DNA of 64,000 nucleotides from Marivita geojedonensis (GTDB lineage: Bacteria > Pseudomonadota > Alphaproteobacteria > Rhodobacterales > Rhodobacteraceae): positions 558,001 through 622,000 of the forward strand of contig NZ_JFKC01000001.1 of the NCBI RefSeq assembly GCF_002115805.1. The letters are read 5' to 3'. The notes beneath the pieces are model-generated. The model was given only the letters and a program-made list of their open reading frames with translations, was not told where the DNA came from and did no database searches. The translations under genes were made by a program, and so were the position numbers. Positions 1-8,377 of the stretch are shown piece by piece (within the stretch, counting starts at the first letter, position 1; every line of letters begins with the position of its first letter).

Positions 1-1450
1 TCCAGAGGCTGTTCAGCCAGGCCGAAAAACTATCGGCAAAGACTACGTTTTGCCCAAGCGTGCCGTAGCAACTCAACTGCAACCAAGCGGACGGATCGCT
101 GCGTGCGGAAAGCGCCGCAGCCTGAAGTTCCGTCCAGTTCGGATCGTTGGGTTCAATCGCGGTTCCGTCTTCCCGTTCACCTGCGCACATACGCGCCCAG
201 AGGGCTTCGGCGAGTGCCAGTCCATCCACGGTTCGACCTGCCGCAAGTCCATCGCGAAGGCTCGGAAACAGGAACCCGGGGTGTCTGGATGATCCGTCGA
301 AGGCAACGCGCCGCGTGCTGTCCCGGATCTGAGGATTGGAGAACCGACCGTCAATAAGCTCGAGGTAGCCTGTAGGTGTAATCTCTGGAACCGCTTGAAC
401 AAAAGGTGCGATTTCTTTTTCTTCGACTTTGCGGAAAAAGCCGGAAATGTCGTCATCCGCCATGCAGTCCGCAATCGTCGCAACAGAAAGCAACTCTCCC
501 GCATTTGCCAGAAGCTGATGTCCACCGTTCAGCATCCGCAGCTTCATCGCTTCATACGTGTGCACATCATCGGTAATTGTCGCGCCGACTTTTTCCCAGG
601 CCGGTCGACCTGCAACAAACGCGTCTTCGATGACCCACTGGCGAAAACTCTCATGCGACACAGGTGCGGCATCCTCGATACCGAGCGCATGTGTCCGTGC
701 GATCAGTTCCGCGCTTGTCGCAGGAACGATGCAGTCGACCATCGAATTGGGGAATGTCGCTTCACGGTTGATCCAATCTGCCAGATCAGGGTCAGAAAGG
801 CGCGCGAGCTCCACCACACACTGGCGCAAGATCGCACCATTGCCCTGCAGGTTATCGCAGGACAGAGCTGTAAAGGGCCCTACTCCATTCGCCCGGCGTG
901 CTTTGAGAGCCGCAACCATGGCACCGAATGCTGTGCGCGGACGATCAGGGTTCGCAGCATCGTGCCGGATGTCTTCGTGGCTTTGATCAAAGTCACCGCT
1001 ATCCGGATCGATGTAGTACCCGCCTTCCGTTACAGTCATGGACACAATGCGGATCGCCGGGTTGGACATCGCCTCAATCAAAGAGGCGTTGCCTTCTTCG
1101 ATCGGCAGGTAATCTATCATCGAGCCCGACACTTCAGCCGAGGAGCCAAGAGGATCCAGCTTGATCAAGGTGGTCAAGCAATCCTGCGCCAGAAGCTTCT
1201 CGCGCATCGCAGCATCGTAGACCCGAACCCCGGCCCCAATGATCGCCCAATCATGTGCCTCGCCCTGCTGCATCAGGCTATGCAGATACCACGCCTGATG
1301 CGCACGATGGAAATTACCGAGACCGATGTGGACGATCCCAGGCGTCAGCTTGGATCGGTCATACTGCGGGCGCACAACGTCGGCAGAAAGCATGTCGAGG
1401 TTTGCGTTGCACAGTTTCATGGCATGTGGCCCTTTTACGAAATCGTCCAT
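1..1450 (-). CDS. mtlK: mannitol 2-dehydrogenase, 3' end cut by window edge
   Basis: NAD-dependent long-chain polyol dehydrogenase that should oxidise D-mannitol (and D-arabinitol) to fructose in the cytosol. I translated the minus strand from ATG at 1450: the N-terminal Rossmann motif GLGNFHRAHQ is at residues 43-52, the catalytic-helix motif KLRMLNGGH near residue 303, and DGSSRHPGF near 383, all typical of the MtlK/UxaB/UxuB family. About 483 codons are visible; family members are about 480-490 residues, so only a few C-terminal residues are missing. The start overlaps the smoS stop by one base (TGATG), suggesting translational coupling; an internal ATG at 1420 is an alternative. It is the last visible gene of the polyol operon. 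Confidence 0.93.
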   Translation of the reverse strand, partial: MDDFVKGPHAMKLCNANLDMLSADVVRPQYDRSKLTPGIVHIGLGNFHRAHQAWYLHSLMQQGEAHDWAIIGAGVRVYDAAMREKLLAQDCLTTLIKLDPLGSSAEVSGSMIDYLPIEEGNASLIEAMSNPAIRIVSMTVTEGGYYIDPDSGDFDQSHEDIRHDAANPDRPRTAFGAMVAALKARRANGVGPFTALSCDNLQGNGAILRQCVVELARLSDPDLADWINREATFPNSMVDCIVPATSAELIARTHALGIEDAAPVSHESFRQWVIEDAFVAGRPAWEKVGATITDDVHTYEAMKLRMLNGGHQLLANAGELLSVATIADCMADDDISGFFRKVEEKEIAPFVQAVPEITPTGYLELIDGRFSNPQIRDSTRRVAFDGSSRHPGFLFPSLRDGLAAGRTVDGLALAEALWARMCAGEREDGTAIEPNDPNWTELQAAALSARSDPSAWLQLSCYGTLGQNVVFADSFSAWLNSLW

Positions 1451-2223
1451 CAGCTCATCCAGTTGCCGCCGTCAACGTTATACGTTTGAGCGACAATGTA
1501 GTCGGCCTCTTCCGAGGCGAGAAAGACTGCCATTCCAGTTAGATCTTCTGCGCGGCCCATTCTGCCGTATGGAACGGACTCGCCCACTTCCTTCTTCTTC
1601 TGCCCCAAAGCCTTGTTTTCATACTTGGCAAAAAACGCATCAACGCCATCCCAGTGTTCGCCATCGACGACCCCGGGAGCGATTGCGTTTACATTGATCC
1701 CATGCCCGATAAGATTCAAACCCGCTGATTGCGTGAGACTGATAACCGCAGCCTTGCTTGCACAGTAAACCCCGACCAAAGCCTCACCGCGGCGTCCTGC
1801 TTGACTTGCCATATTGATGATCTTGCCGCGAACGCCTCGCTCGATCATGTGTTTCGCTACAGCCTGCATTGTGAATAGCGTCCCGGCTACGTTGATCTCG
1901 AACACGCGGTCAAAGTCTTTGCGTTCGATCTCGACAATGGGCGCGGCAGTAAAAAGCGCTGCATTGTTGATCAGGATGTCGATTTGGCCAAAAGCCTCAG
2001 CGACTGTGGCCACGGCACTATCGATGCTCTGTTGCTGGGTGACGTCCATTTCGACGGCGATAGCTGCATCACCGATCTGCTCTGCAGTTTCCCGTGCGCG
2101 GCCAATGTCGATATCCGCAATGGCGACCTTTGCACCTTCGCGAACGTAAGCTTCCGCAAAAGCGCGCCCGATCCCTCGGGCGGCGCCTGTGATCAGCGCG
2201 CTTTTGTCCTGCAGCCGTTTCAT
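1450..2223 (-). CDS. smoS: sorbitol dehydrogenase, SDR family (SmoS-type)
   Basis: Classical short-chain dehydrogenase of 257 residues, predicted to oxidise D-sorbitol/L-iditol or galactitol to the ketose with NAD+. Visible landmarks are the cofactor motif TGAARGIG near residues 12-19, NNAA near 86-89, the catalytic Ser region [10 protein letters not shown] followed by YCASK (Tyr-x3-Lys), and the tail [16 protein letters not shown]. The whole protein closely resembles Rhodobacter SmoS as I remember it. It overlaps smoK by four bases upstream and mtlK by one base downstream, so it is in the middle of a tightly coupled transport-catabolism operon. Confidence 0.95.
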   Translation of the reverse strand: MKRLQDKSALITGAARGIGRAFAEAYVREGAKVAIADIDIGRARETAEQIGDAAIAVEMDVTQQQSIDSAVATVAEAFGQIDILINNAALFTAAPIVEIERKDFDRVFEINVAGTLFTMQAVAKHMIERGVRGKIINMASQAGRRGEALVGVYCASKAAVISLTQSAGLNLIGHGINVNAIAPGVVDGEHWDGVDAFFAKYENKALGQKKKEVGESVPYGRMGRAEDLTGMAVFLASEEADYIVAQTYNVDGGNWMS

Positions 2224-3224
2224 TCGATACGCAAACCCTGCTCGTTGAAGCGGTGCAGGTGCTCCGGCCGCGGCGTGAGATAAACCTCGGAGCCGTATTT
2301 AAACGAGACCTCGCCTGTGGCTCGAACGGTCAAAGGTTCGTCGGTCACGTCACACTGCACATGGAAGAAAGTATCGGATCCAAGGTGCTCCGAAACACCG
2401 ATTTTGCCTTTCCAAGCACCTGAACTCTCGGAAATATCGATATGCTCCGGACGGATACCAATTGTCGCCGCGTCGTGTTTCTGCGCTTCGGCACCGCTGA
2501 TCAGGTTCATCTTTGGAGAACCGATGAATCCGGCCACGAAGGTGTTGCGCGGTCTTTGGTAGAGTTCAAGCGGGCTGCCGACCTGCTCAATTACACCGGC
2601 CTGAAGAACGACAATCTTGTCGGCCATTGTCATCGCTTCGACCTGATCGTGAGTAACGTAGATCATGGTCGTTGCAAGTCGCTTGTGCAGTTCCGAGATC
2701 TCCAGACGCATTCCCACGCGAAGAGCCGCATCGAGGTTTGACAGCGGTTCGTCGAAAAGGAAGGCAGCGGGCTCGCGGACAATCGCGCGACCGATTGCAA
2801 CACGCTGACGCTGACCTCCGGAAAGCTGGCCTGGGCGGCGGTCGAGGTAAGCCGTCAGGTTCAGAACAGAGGCGGCTGCTTCGATCCGCTTGTCGATCTC
2901 TGCCGGGTCCATCTTGGCCATCTTGAGCGGGAACGCGATGTTCTTGCGCACCGACATATGCGGGTACAGGGCATATGACTGGAAAACCATGGCCAGTCCG
3001 CGCTTCGCGGGAACAAGATTTGTCGCATCATTACCGTCAATCTCGATTGTGCCGGTGGTGATGTCCTCCAAACCCGCGATGAGGCGAAGAAGTGTGGACT
3101 TGCCGCAGCCGGATGGTCCGACGAAGACCGTGAATTCGCCATCCTCGATGGTCAGATCCAGCGGTGGGATCACCTGAATGTCGCCGAAAGACTTCGTGAC
3201 CGATTTGAGTTGAATACGTCCCAT
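2220..3224 (-). CDS. smoK: polyol ABC transporter ATP-binding protein
   Basis: Carbohydrate (CUT1) ABC ATPase of 334 residues that energises sorbitol/mannitol import. Walker [10 protein letters not shown] is at about residues 36-44, the Q-loop in [12 protein letters not shown], the signature LSGGQRQR near 133, Walker [12 protein letters not shown] near 155 and the H-loop THD near 190. The C-terminal 110 residues form the MalK-like OB/TOBE regulatory domain. It lies 12 bp after smoG and overlaps smoS by ATGA, consistent with one transcript. The gene symbol follows the Rhodobacter smoEFGK nomenclature. Confidence 0.93.
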   Translation of the reverse strand: MGRIQLKSVTKSFGDIQVIPPLDLTIEDGEFTVFVGPSGCGKSTLLRLIAGLEDITTGTIEIDGNDATNLVPAKRGLAMVFQSYALYPHMSVRKNIAFPLKMAKMDPAEIDKRIEAAASVLNLTAYLDRRPGQLSGGQRQRVAIGRAIVREPAAFLFDEPLSNLDAALRVGMRLEISELHKRLATTMIYVTHDQVEAMTMADKIVVLQAGVIEQVGSPLELYQRPRNTFVAGFIGSPKMNLISGAEAQKHDAATIGIRPEHIDISESSGAWKGKIGVSEHLGSDTFFHVQCDVTDEPLTVRATGEVSFKYGSEVYLTPRPEHLHRFNEQGLRIE

Positions 3225-3236
3225 AGGTCTGGTCCC

Positions 3237-4067
3237 TTATTTCACCGCGCCGAATGTCAGGCCGCGGACAAGTTGTTTCTGGCTAAACCAGCCAAGGATG
3301 AGGATCGGCGCGATGGCCATGGTCGAGGCTGCACTGAGTTTTGCGAAGAACAGGCCTTCCGGGCTGGAGTAGCTGGCGATGAACGCAGTCAACGGAGCAG
3401 CATCTACAGCCGTGAGGTTCAGCGTCCAGAAGGCTTCGTTCCAAGCGAGGATAAAGTTCAACAGCATAGTCGATGCGATGCCCGGAACCGCCATGGGCGT
3501 GAGGATATAAAGTACTTCTTCCTTAAGCGTCGCACCGTCCATCCGGGCGGCTTCAAGGATCTCGACCGGGATTTCGCGGAAGTAGGTGTAGAGCATCCAG
3601 ACGATGATCGGCAAGTTGATCAACATCATCACGATCACTAGGCCGGCGCGGCTGTCGAGGAGACCCAACTGAATAAACAGCAGGTAGATCGGATAAAGCA
3701 CGCCGACGGCCGGCAGCATCTTGGTCGAGAGCATCCAAAGCAGGATGTCCTTGGTCCTGCGCGAAGGTACAAAGGCCATCGACCAGGCGGCAGGCACCGC
3801 GACAATCAGGCCAAGAACCGTAGAGCCACCGGCGATGATGATCGAGTTCATCAGGAACCGAGCATAGTTCGACCGCTCCATCACGACGCCATAGTTCTCG
3901 AGCGTCCAATCGAAGCCGAGGAACAGCGGAGGGCTGGCGATGGCCTGAGCCTCGGTCTTGAAGCTGGTCAGGATCGTCCAGAGGATCGGGAAGAAGATCA
4001 GCAATCCGATTGCCCAGGCAAGACCGGTATTGATCAGTTTGCGGCGGGGTGTAACTGCACGTGCCAT
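3237..4067 (-). CDS. smoG: polyol ABC transporter permease 2
   Basis: Inner-membrane permease of the MalG type, 276 residues with about six transmembrane helices. The cytoplasmic EAA loop is visible as ILEAARMDGATLKEEVLYI at about residues 172-190, where the ATPase docks. It starts two bases after the smoF stop codon and should form a heterodimer with SmoF. Product and partner assignment rests on family resemblance plus position between a second permease and the ATPase. Confidence 0.92.
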   Translation of the reverse strand: MARAVTPRRKLINTGLAWAIGLLIFFPILWTILTSFKTEAQAIASPPLFLGFDWTLENYGVVMERSNYARFLMNSIIIAGGSTVLGLIVAVPAAWSMAFVPSRRTKDILLWMLSTKMLPAVGVLYPIYLLFIQLGLLDSRAGLVIVMMLINLPIIVWMLYTYFREIPVEILEAARMDGATLKEEVLYILTPMAVPGIASTMLLNFILAWNEAFWTLNLTAVDAAPLTAFIASYSSPEGLFFAKLSAASTMAIAPILILGWFSQKQLVRGLTFGAVK

Positions 4068-4069
4068 GA

Positions 4070-4936
4070 TCAGTTGTCCAAGTTCTTGCCGACGATCCGC
4101 ATCAGGAAGATCGCGACGATGTTTGCAAGGATGATGGCGTAGACACCACCGGCTGAGCCAAGTCCCACGTTCTGGCTTTCCAGCACCCGCTGGAAGATCA
4201 GGTAAGACAGGGTACGGGTTCCGAACGCACCGCCTGTGGTGACGAAAATCTCGGCAAAGATGGCCAGAAGGAAGATCGTCTGGATAAGGATCACGATTGT
4301 GATCGCGCGGCTCAGATGCGGAAGAACGATATAGGCAAAGCGCTTCAGAACAGGGGCACCATCCATTTCGGCAGCTTCCAACTGTTCGCTGTCAAGCGAC
4401 TGGATTGCCGTCAGCAGGATCAGCGTTGCGAAAGGCAGCCACTGCCAGCTCACGATCATGATGATCGACTGCAGCGAGGCGTCCGACAACCAACTGATCG
4501 GATCGGCTCCAAAGAAGCGCCACAAATGCGCCAGGAGACCGTTCACCGGGTCCATGAACATGTTTTTCCAGACCAGAGCTGAAACGGTCGGCATCACAAA
4601 GAATGGGGCGATGACAAGGATACGAACAACACCCTGCCCCCACATCGGCTGATCCAAAAGAATGGCCAGCAGGATGCCCAAACAGACGGTAATCACAAGC
4701 ACGCCAAGAACAATAACCAGAGTGGTCTGCACTGCAGGCCAGAACGCGCTGGAACTGACGAACCGTACGTAGTTGTCAAACCCGGTCCACCCCTGATCAC
4801 CACCGCGCAGCGGCAGATAGGTGCGGAACGAAAACCAGAGCGTCATGATCAGCGGAACCAACATCCAGCCCAGAAGCAGAATAACCGCCGGGGCCATCAT
4901 AAGTCGGGCCGCTGATCGGGATGCTTTCGTCGCCAT
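4070..4936 (-). CDS. smoF: polyol ABC transporter permease 1
   Basis: MalF-type inner-membrane permease of 288 residues with about six membrane helices and the EAA loop QLEAAEMDGAPVLKRFAYI. I chose ATG at 4936 (protein begins MATKASRS) because a strong ribosome site GGAGGAG lies about 9 bases upstream; the reading frame is open to 5002, but that longer start adds a polar, non-conserved extension and has no ribosome site. It is separated from smoE by 139 bp containing a strong hairpin and an AAACGTTT palindrome. Confidence 0.91.
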   Translation of the reverse strand: MATKASRSAARLMMAPAVILLLGWMLVPLIMTLWFSFRTYLPLRGGDQGWTGFDNYVRFVSSSAFWPAVQTTLVIVLGVLVITVCLGILLAILLDQPMWGQGVVRILVIAPFFVMPTVSALVWKNMFMDPVNGLLAHLWRFFGADPISWLSDASLQSIIMIVSWQWLPFATLILLTAIQSLDSEQLEAAEMDGAPVLKRFAYIVLPHLSRAITIVILIQTIFLLAIFAEIFVTTGGAFGTRTLSYLIFQRVLESQNVGLGSAGGVYAIILANIVAIFLMRIVGKNLDN

Positions 4937-5005
4937 GGGATACATCTCCTCCGTTGCCAGCCCGTCGCAGGATACCGCGCTGTCCGAATAGAACCACTTC
5001 AAAGT

Positions 5006-5019
5006 GGAAACGTTTAAAT
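5006..5019. promoter_or_regulatory. possible LacI-family operator between smoE and smoF
   Basis: GGAAACGTTTAAAT contains the perfect palindrome AAACGTTT with the central CG usual for LacI/GalR operators. The same GGAAAC half occurs at 6464 (GGAAACTTTTAAG) and at 7559 (GGAAACTTTACA), on both sides of the LacI-type gene. Use by that regulator is inference. Confidence 0.4.
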
Positions 5020-5030
5020 GGAGTGGGGTG

Positions 5031-5059
5031 TCAGGGGGCGGCGCGGGGCCGCCCCCTGA
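5031..5059 (-). terminator. strong hairpin after the binding-protein gene
   Basis: Perfect 12-bp inverted repeat TCAGGGGGCGGC / GCCGCCCCCTGA around a 5-base loop, 16 bp after the smoE stop. No U-tract follows, so it probably acts as a 3' stabiliser or partial terminator. Such elements raise binding-protein mRNA over permease mRNA in ABC operons (for example malE-malF). Confidence 0.75.
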
Positions 5060-5075
5060 AGGTCAAGCCCGAAGT

Positions 5076-6383
5076 TTAGCGGTAGCCAGCGGCTTCCATA
5101 ACTTCTGTCGCAATCGCCTGTGCTTTGGCAAGCGCCTCGTCCACGGTCTGCTGACCAGCATAAGCTGCGGAGAATTCCTGGCTGACTTCTGTCGCCATGC
5201 CTGCGAATTCCGGGATCGCGACGAACTGGATACCGACATACGGCACCGGATCGACGGTCGGATCGGTCGGATCAGCTGCGTTGATCGAGTCGAGCGTCAT
5301 CTTCGCAAACGGAACATCCTGGTATTCAGGTGTCTCGTAGAGAGACGTCCGCGCACCCGGAGGAACGTTGGCCCAGCCTTCTTTCGCTGCAACCAGTTCG
5401 ATGTACTCTTTGGATGTAGCCCACTCGATGAACTGCTTAGCTGCCGCTTCTTTCTGGGTGCCTGCCGGGATGGCAAGAGCCCATGCCCACAGCCAGTTGG
5501 CGCGCTTTTCGACGCCTTCGGCGTTGGGAGCCAGCGCGAATCCGACATGCTCAGCAACGGTCGAGTCGTTGGGGTTGGTCACGAAGGACGCCGCAACGGT
5601 CGCATCGATCCACATGCCGCACTTGCCCTGCTGGAACAGCGACAGGTTTTCGTTGAAACCGTTGGTCGCAAAACCTTCCGGGCCGTAGTCGTTCATCAGG
5701 TTAACGTAGAAATCCAGTGCGGCTTTCCACTCCGGCTGATCGAACTGAGCGTTCCACTCTTCGTCGAACCACCGTGCGCCAAACGAGTTACCTGTTACAG
5801 TGATGAACGCGCCGCCTTCACCCCAACCGGCCTTGCCGCGCAGGCAGATGCCATTGATGTCGTTGGCCGGATCATCCATCGCCGCAGCGGCTTCACGGAT
5901 GAACTGCCAGGTCGGTGCATCCGGCATGTCCAGACCTGCTTTTTCCATCAGGTCGGTGCGGTACATGACCATGGAGCTTTCGCCATAGAACGGTGCCGCA
6001 TAGAGCGTGCCGTCATGGGAGAGACCGCCGCGCATCGCGGGCAGGATGTCATCTACGTCATATTCAGCGGACAGATCGTCCAGCGGAACGAGCCAGCCGT
6101 TGGCGCCCCAGATCGGGGTTTCGTACATGCCGATTGTCATGATGTCGAACTGACCACCTTTGGTGGTGATGTCCGTGGTCACACGCTGACGCAGCACGTT
6201 TTCCTCAAGGGTTACCCACTCGACTTCATGGCCGGTCTTGGCTGTGAAGTCGTCGGTATAACCCTGCATGCGGATCATATCGCCATTGTTCACTGTCGCG
6301 ATAGTGATGGTTTCTGCATACGCGCCGCTTGCTGTGATCAGAGAAAGCGCCGTGGCCGCACGGAGTGCGTTTCTGAAAGACAT
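5076..6383 (-). CDS. smoE: polyol ABC transporter substrate-binding protein
   Basis: Periplasmic family 1 extracellular solute-binding protein of 435 residues with a Sec signal peptide (MSFRNALRAATALSLITASGAYAE). It should capture sorbitol/mannitol and deliver it to SmoFG. The typical SBP_bac_1 features are present: an aromatic-rich pocket region, the PFYGESSMVMYRTDLMEKAG segment near 155-175, and an LFQQGKCGMWIDA stretch near 250. The start is supported by GGGAGG six bases upstream. It is the first transporter gene after the regulator and is followed by a hairpin likely to favour its over-expression. Confidence 0.92.
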   Translation of the reverse strand: MSFRNALRAATALSLITASGAYAETITIATVNNGDMIRMQGYTDDFTAKTGHEVEWVTLEENVLRQRVTTDITTKGGQFDIMTIGMYETPIWGANGWLVPLDDLSAEYDVDDILPAMRGGLSHDGTLYAAPFYGESSMVMYRTDLMEKAGLDMPDAPTWQFIREAAAAMDDPANDINGICLRGKAGWGEGGAFITVTGNSFGARWFDEEWNAQFDQPEWKAALDFYVNLMNDYGPEGFATNGFNENLSLFQQGKCGMWIDATVAASFVTNPNDSTVAEHVGFALAPNAEGVEKRANWLWAWALAIPAGTQKEAAAKQFIEWATSKEYIELVAAKEGWANVPPGARTSLYETPEYQDVPFAKMTLDSINAADPTDPTVDPVPYVGIQFVAIPEFAGMATEVSQEFSAAYAGQQTVDEALAKAQAIATEVMEAAGYR

Positions 6384-6441
6384 CCGAATCCTCCCTAGCT
6401 TGGATGTTGTGACCGAAAAGTTAGCCGAAGAGTTGCCGCGC

Positions 6442-6482
6442 CGTCAATATTAAATTGACGCGCGGAAACTTTTAAGTTTACG
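6442..6482. promoter_or_regulatory. palindromic operator candidates upstream of smoE
   Basis: Two dyads sit in the 94-bp gap before smoE. The first is CGTCAAT-ATTAA-ATTGACG at 6442-6460 (perfect 7-bp arms). The second is GGAAACTTTTAAGTTTACG at 6464-6482 (arms AAACTT/AAGTTT), which overlaps the stop codon of the regulator gene. Either could be the operator of the adjacent LacI-type protein. Confidence 0.5.
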
Positions 6483-7509
6483 CTGAATTTCGCAGCACGA
6501 GCCGCGACGGGAACAACGTTTCCTCTCGGTTCCGAAATTCCCCCCCACTTTCAATGAGTTCGAAAAGCGTCTCCACGCTGCGATTGGATACGGAGTCGTA
6601 GTCATGCGCGGCTGTCGTCAGGGACGGACATGTGAAACGTGCGAAAGGATGATCGTCATTCGACGCAACGCGCAGGTTACAATCCGGACCGCGACCGACT
6701 CGATATCCCAGTTCACAGCAGGCCGACAAAAGCCCGATGGCCAGGCGGTCGTTGCTGCAAAGGATCGAATCCGTTGGCAGACGGTTGTCCCGCAGGATTT
6801 CAAGAGCACCGCGCCGTCCGATCTCCTCAAAGGCCCAGCCCTCGCCTTCAATCTGGATGATATGAGGCTCGAGACCTAGCCTGTCCATCATCTGGATGTA
6901 GGCGACGCGCCGCTTGTTTGCGTTTGGGTTTGCAGGCGTCCGCATCTCAAAAAAGGAGGGCGGCGCTCCTGTTCTGGTGAGGTATTCAACGGTCTGCGAC
7001 ACAAAGCTGAAATTGTCAGAACCGATAAACGCTTCTCCGAGCCCTTCGATATTACTGTCAAAAAGGACGGTCGGAACGTCCCGACAGAATTTCTCGATCT
7101 CTTTCTGGTCGGACGCGCGTCCCAGCGGGGCAAGCAGAACCCCGGCAGGCTTGAGCGAGCGGAGCCCATCCAGGATGTCCACTTCGAGCGCAGGGTCACC
7201 ATGCGCACTGTAGAGTGTCGGCCTGAAACCTGCACTGATACAGCGCTGCTCGATATTTCTTGCGTGCTCGGCAAAGACGGGGTCAGCCATAAAGGGCACG
7301 ACGATGCCGATATTCTTTGTAAGCTTCCGGTTCTGGTTCATCGCAAAGATGTTCGGCCGGTAGTCATACCGTTCGAGCGCCTTTTCGATCCTTGCACGTG
7401 TCGACCTTCGGACACTGTCCGGATCATTAAAATACTTGGAAACTGTTGGTCGTGATATTCCGCTAACTGCAGCGAACTCTTCCATGTTACGAATTCGTTT
7501 TTGCGTCAT
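6478..7509 (-). CDS. LacI-family transcriptional regulator of polyol genes
   Basis: A 343-residue LacI/GalR repressor. The N-terminal helix-turn-helix FAAVSGISRPTVSKYFND (residues about 12-29) and hinge helix precede a periplasmic-binding-like sensor domain (FMADPVFAEH, LICSND-type region SILCSNDRLAIG, and a C-terminal FPSRLVLRNSA). It is encoded immediately upstream of, and in the same direction as, smoEFGK-smoS-mtlK, so it probably represses that operon and is relieved by a polyol or its phosphate; the ligand is not visible from sequence. GGAAAC-type motifs flank it on both sides, suggesting autoregulation. Confidence 0.9.
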   Translation of the reverse strand: MTQKRIRNMEEFAAVSGISRPTVSKYFNDPDSVRRSTRARIEKALERYDYRPNIFAMNQNRKLTKNIGIVVPFMADPVFAEHARNIEQRCISAGFRPTLYSAHGDPALEVDILDGLRSLKPAGVLLAPLGRASDQKEIEKFCRDVPTVLFDSNIEGLGEAFIGSDNFSFVSQTVEYLTRTGAPPSFFEMRTPANPNANKRRVAYIQMMDRLGLEPHIIQIEGEGWAFEEIGRRGALEILRDNRLPTDSILCSNDRLAIGLLSACCELGYRVGRGPDCNLRVASNDDHPFARFTCPSLTTAAHDYDSVSNRSVETLFELIESGGEFRNREETLFPSRLVLRNSA

Positions 7510-7558
7510 GAGCGTTCCTCTTCAGCAAGCGGCTGACGCCTCCTCCCTCATTCTTTCC

Positions 7559-7570
7559 GGAAACTTTACA
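7559..7570. promoter_or_regulatory. GGAAAC-type half-site upstream of the LacI-type gene
   Basis: GGAAACTTTACA lies 50 bp upstream of the regulator start and shares its first half with the candidates at 5006 and 6464. The match is a half-site only, so confidence is low. Confidence 0.3.
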
Positions 7571-7723
7571 TGTTCTTAGCGCGCGGCAAAACAAAAGTTT
7601 TTGAACACAATCTGAAGCTGAACGGCGCGGTTGGTTGACCTGCACCCTGGAGGCTGACACCCTTTGGCTTACAGCCGTAATCAGACTATCTGCCCCTGAA
7701 AGACTTTGCTGGAGACCTGCGCG

Positions 7724-8350
7724 ATGATCGATCTTTACACGTGGACGACGCCAAATGGACGGAAGGTTTCGATCCTCTTGGAGGAGTTGGGCGTCCCCTA
7801 CACCGTCCATGCGATCGATATTGGAAAGGACGATCAGTTTGCGCCAGAGTTTCTCAAAATTTCACCCAACAACAAGATCCCGGCAATCGTCGACAGGGAA
7901 GCTGACCTCGCTCTAATGGAGAGTGGCGCCATCATGCTCTACCTCGGACAGAAATATGGTCGCTTCATTTCCCAAGGGGATGACTACTGGAGTATGATGG
8001 AATGGCTGATGTGGCAAATGGGCGGTTTCGGGCCAATGCTTGGACAAGCCCATCACTTCCTGAAATTCAACAAAGGGACATCTGACTATGCCGAAGCGCG
8101 ATACGGCAAAGAAGCCGCACGCCTGTATTCCGTACTAGATACACGGCTTGAAGGGCGCAGCTATGTTGCTGGGGACTATTCGATTGCAGATATGGCAATC
8201 TTCCCTTGGGCTGCGAGGTTCGAGTGGCAGGAGATCAACCTGAACGACTTTCCGAATGTGCGGGAATGGTATCTTCGGATTGCAAACCGACCCGCCGCTC
8301 AAAGAGGCTATCAAGTTCCGAAGTTCGTTACCGGTATTCCGATGCCCTGA
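7724..8350 (+). CDS. glutathione S-transferase, YfcG/nu-class
   Basis: A 208-residue thioredoxin-fold protein resembling E. coli YfcG/YghU. The N-terminal half has the WTTPNGRKVSILLEE segment (Thr/Asn in place of a Cys or Tyr, as in nu-class enzymes), the cis-Pro motif NNKIPAIVD near 52-60 and ESGAIMLYL; the C-terminal helical domain follows. Nu-class members have glutathione disulfide-bond reductase activity. I place the start at ATG 7724 with GGAGACC upstream; a TTG six codons earlier is in frame but lacks support. It is a single gene, convergent with ask. Confidence 0.9.
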   Translation: MIDLYTWTTPNGRKVSILLEELGVPYTVHAIDIGKDDQFAPEFLKISPNNKIPAIVDREADLALMESGAIMLYLGQKYGRFISQGDDYWSMMEWLMWQMGGFGPMLGQAHHFLKFNKGTSDYAEARYGKEAARLYSVLDTRLEGRSYVAGDYSIADMAIFPWAARFEWQEINLNDFPNVREWYLRIANRPAAQRGYQVPKFVTGIPMP

Positions 8351-8367
8351 TCAGGGCATCGGAATAC
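8334..8367. terminator. 34-bp perfect palindrome between gst and ask
   Basis: GTATTCCGATGCCCTGA is followed immediately by its exact reverse complement, giving 17-bp arms with no spacer. The gst stop codon TGA is the last three bases of the left arm. It lies between convergent genes and should form a stable hairpin in either transcript, so a bidirectional transcription end without a U-tract is the simplest reading. Confidence 0.7.
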
Positions 8368-8377
8368 TCCGGACATG

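Noticed and set aside
395-1489. Long plus-strand open frame
   Set aside because: Antisense to mtlK, whose minus-strand translation shows clear dehydrogenase motifs throughout; the plus-strand protein is Arg/Cys-rich and unlike any family.
5004-6398. 464-codon plus-strand open frame
   Set aside because: Complementary to smoE; a GC-rich shadow frame.
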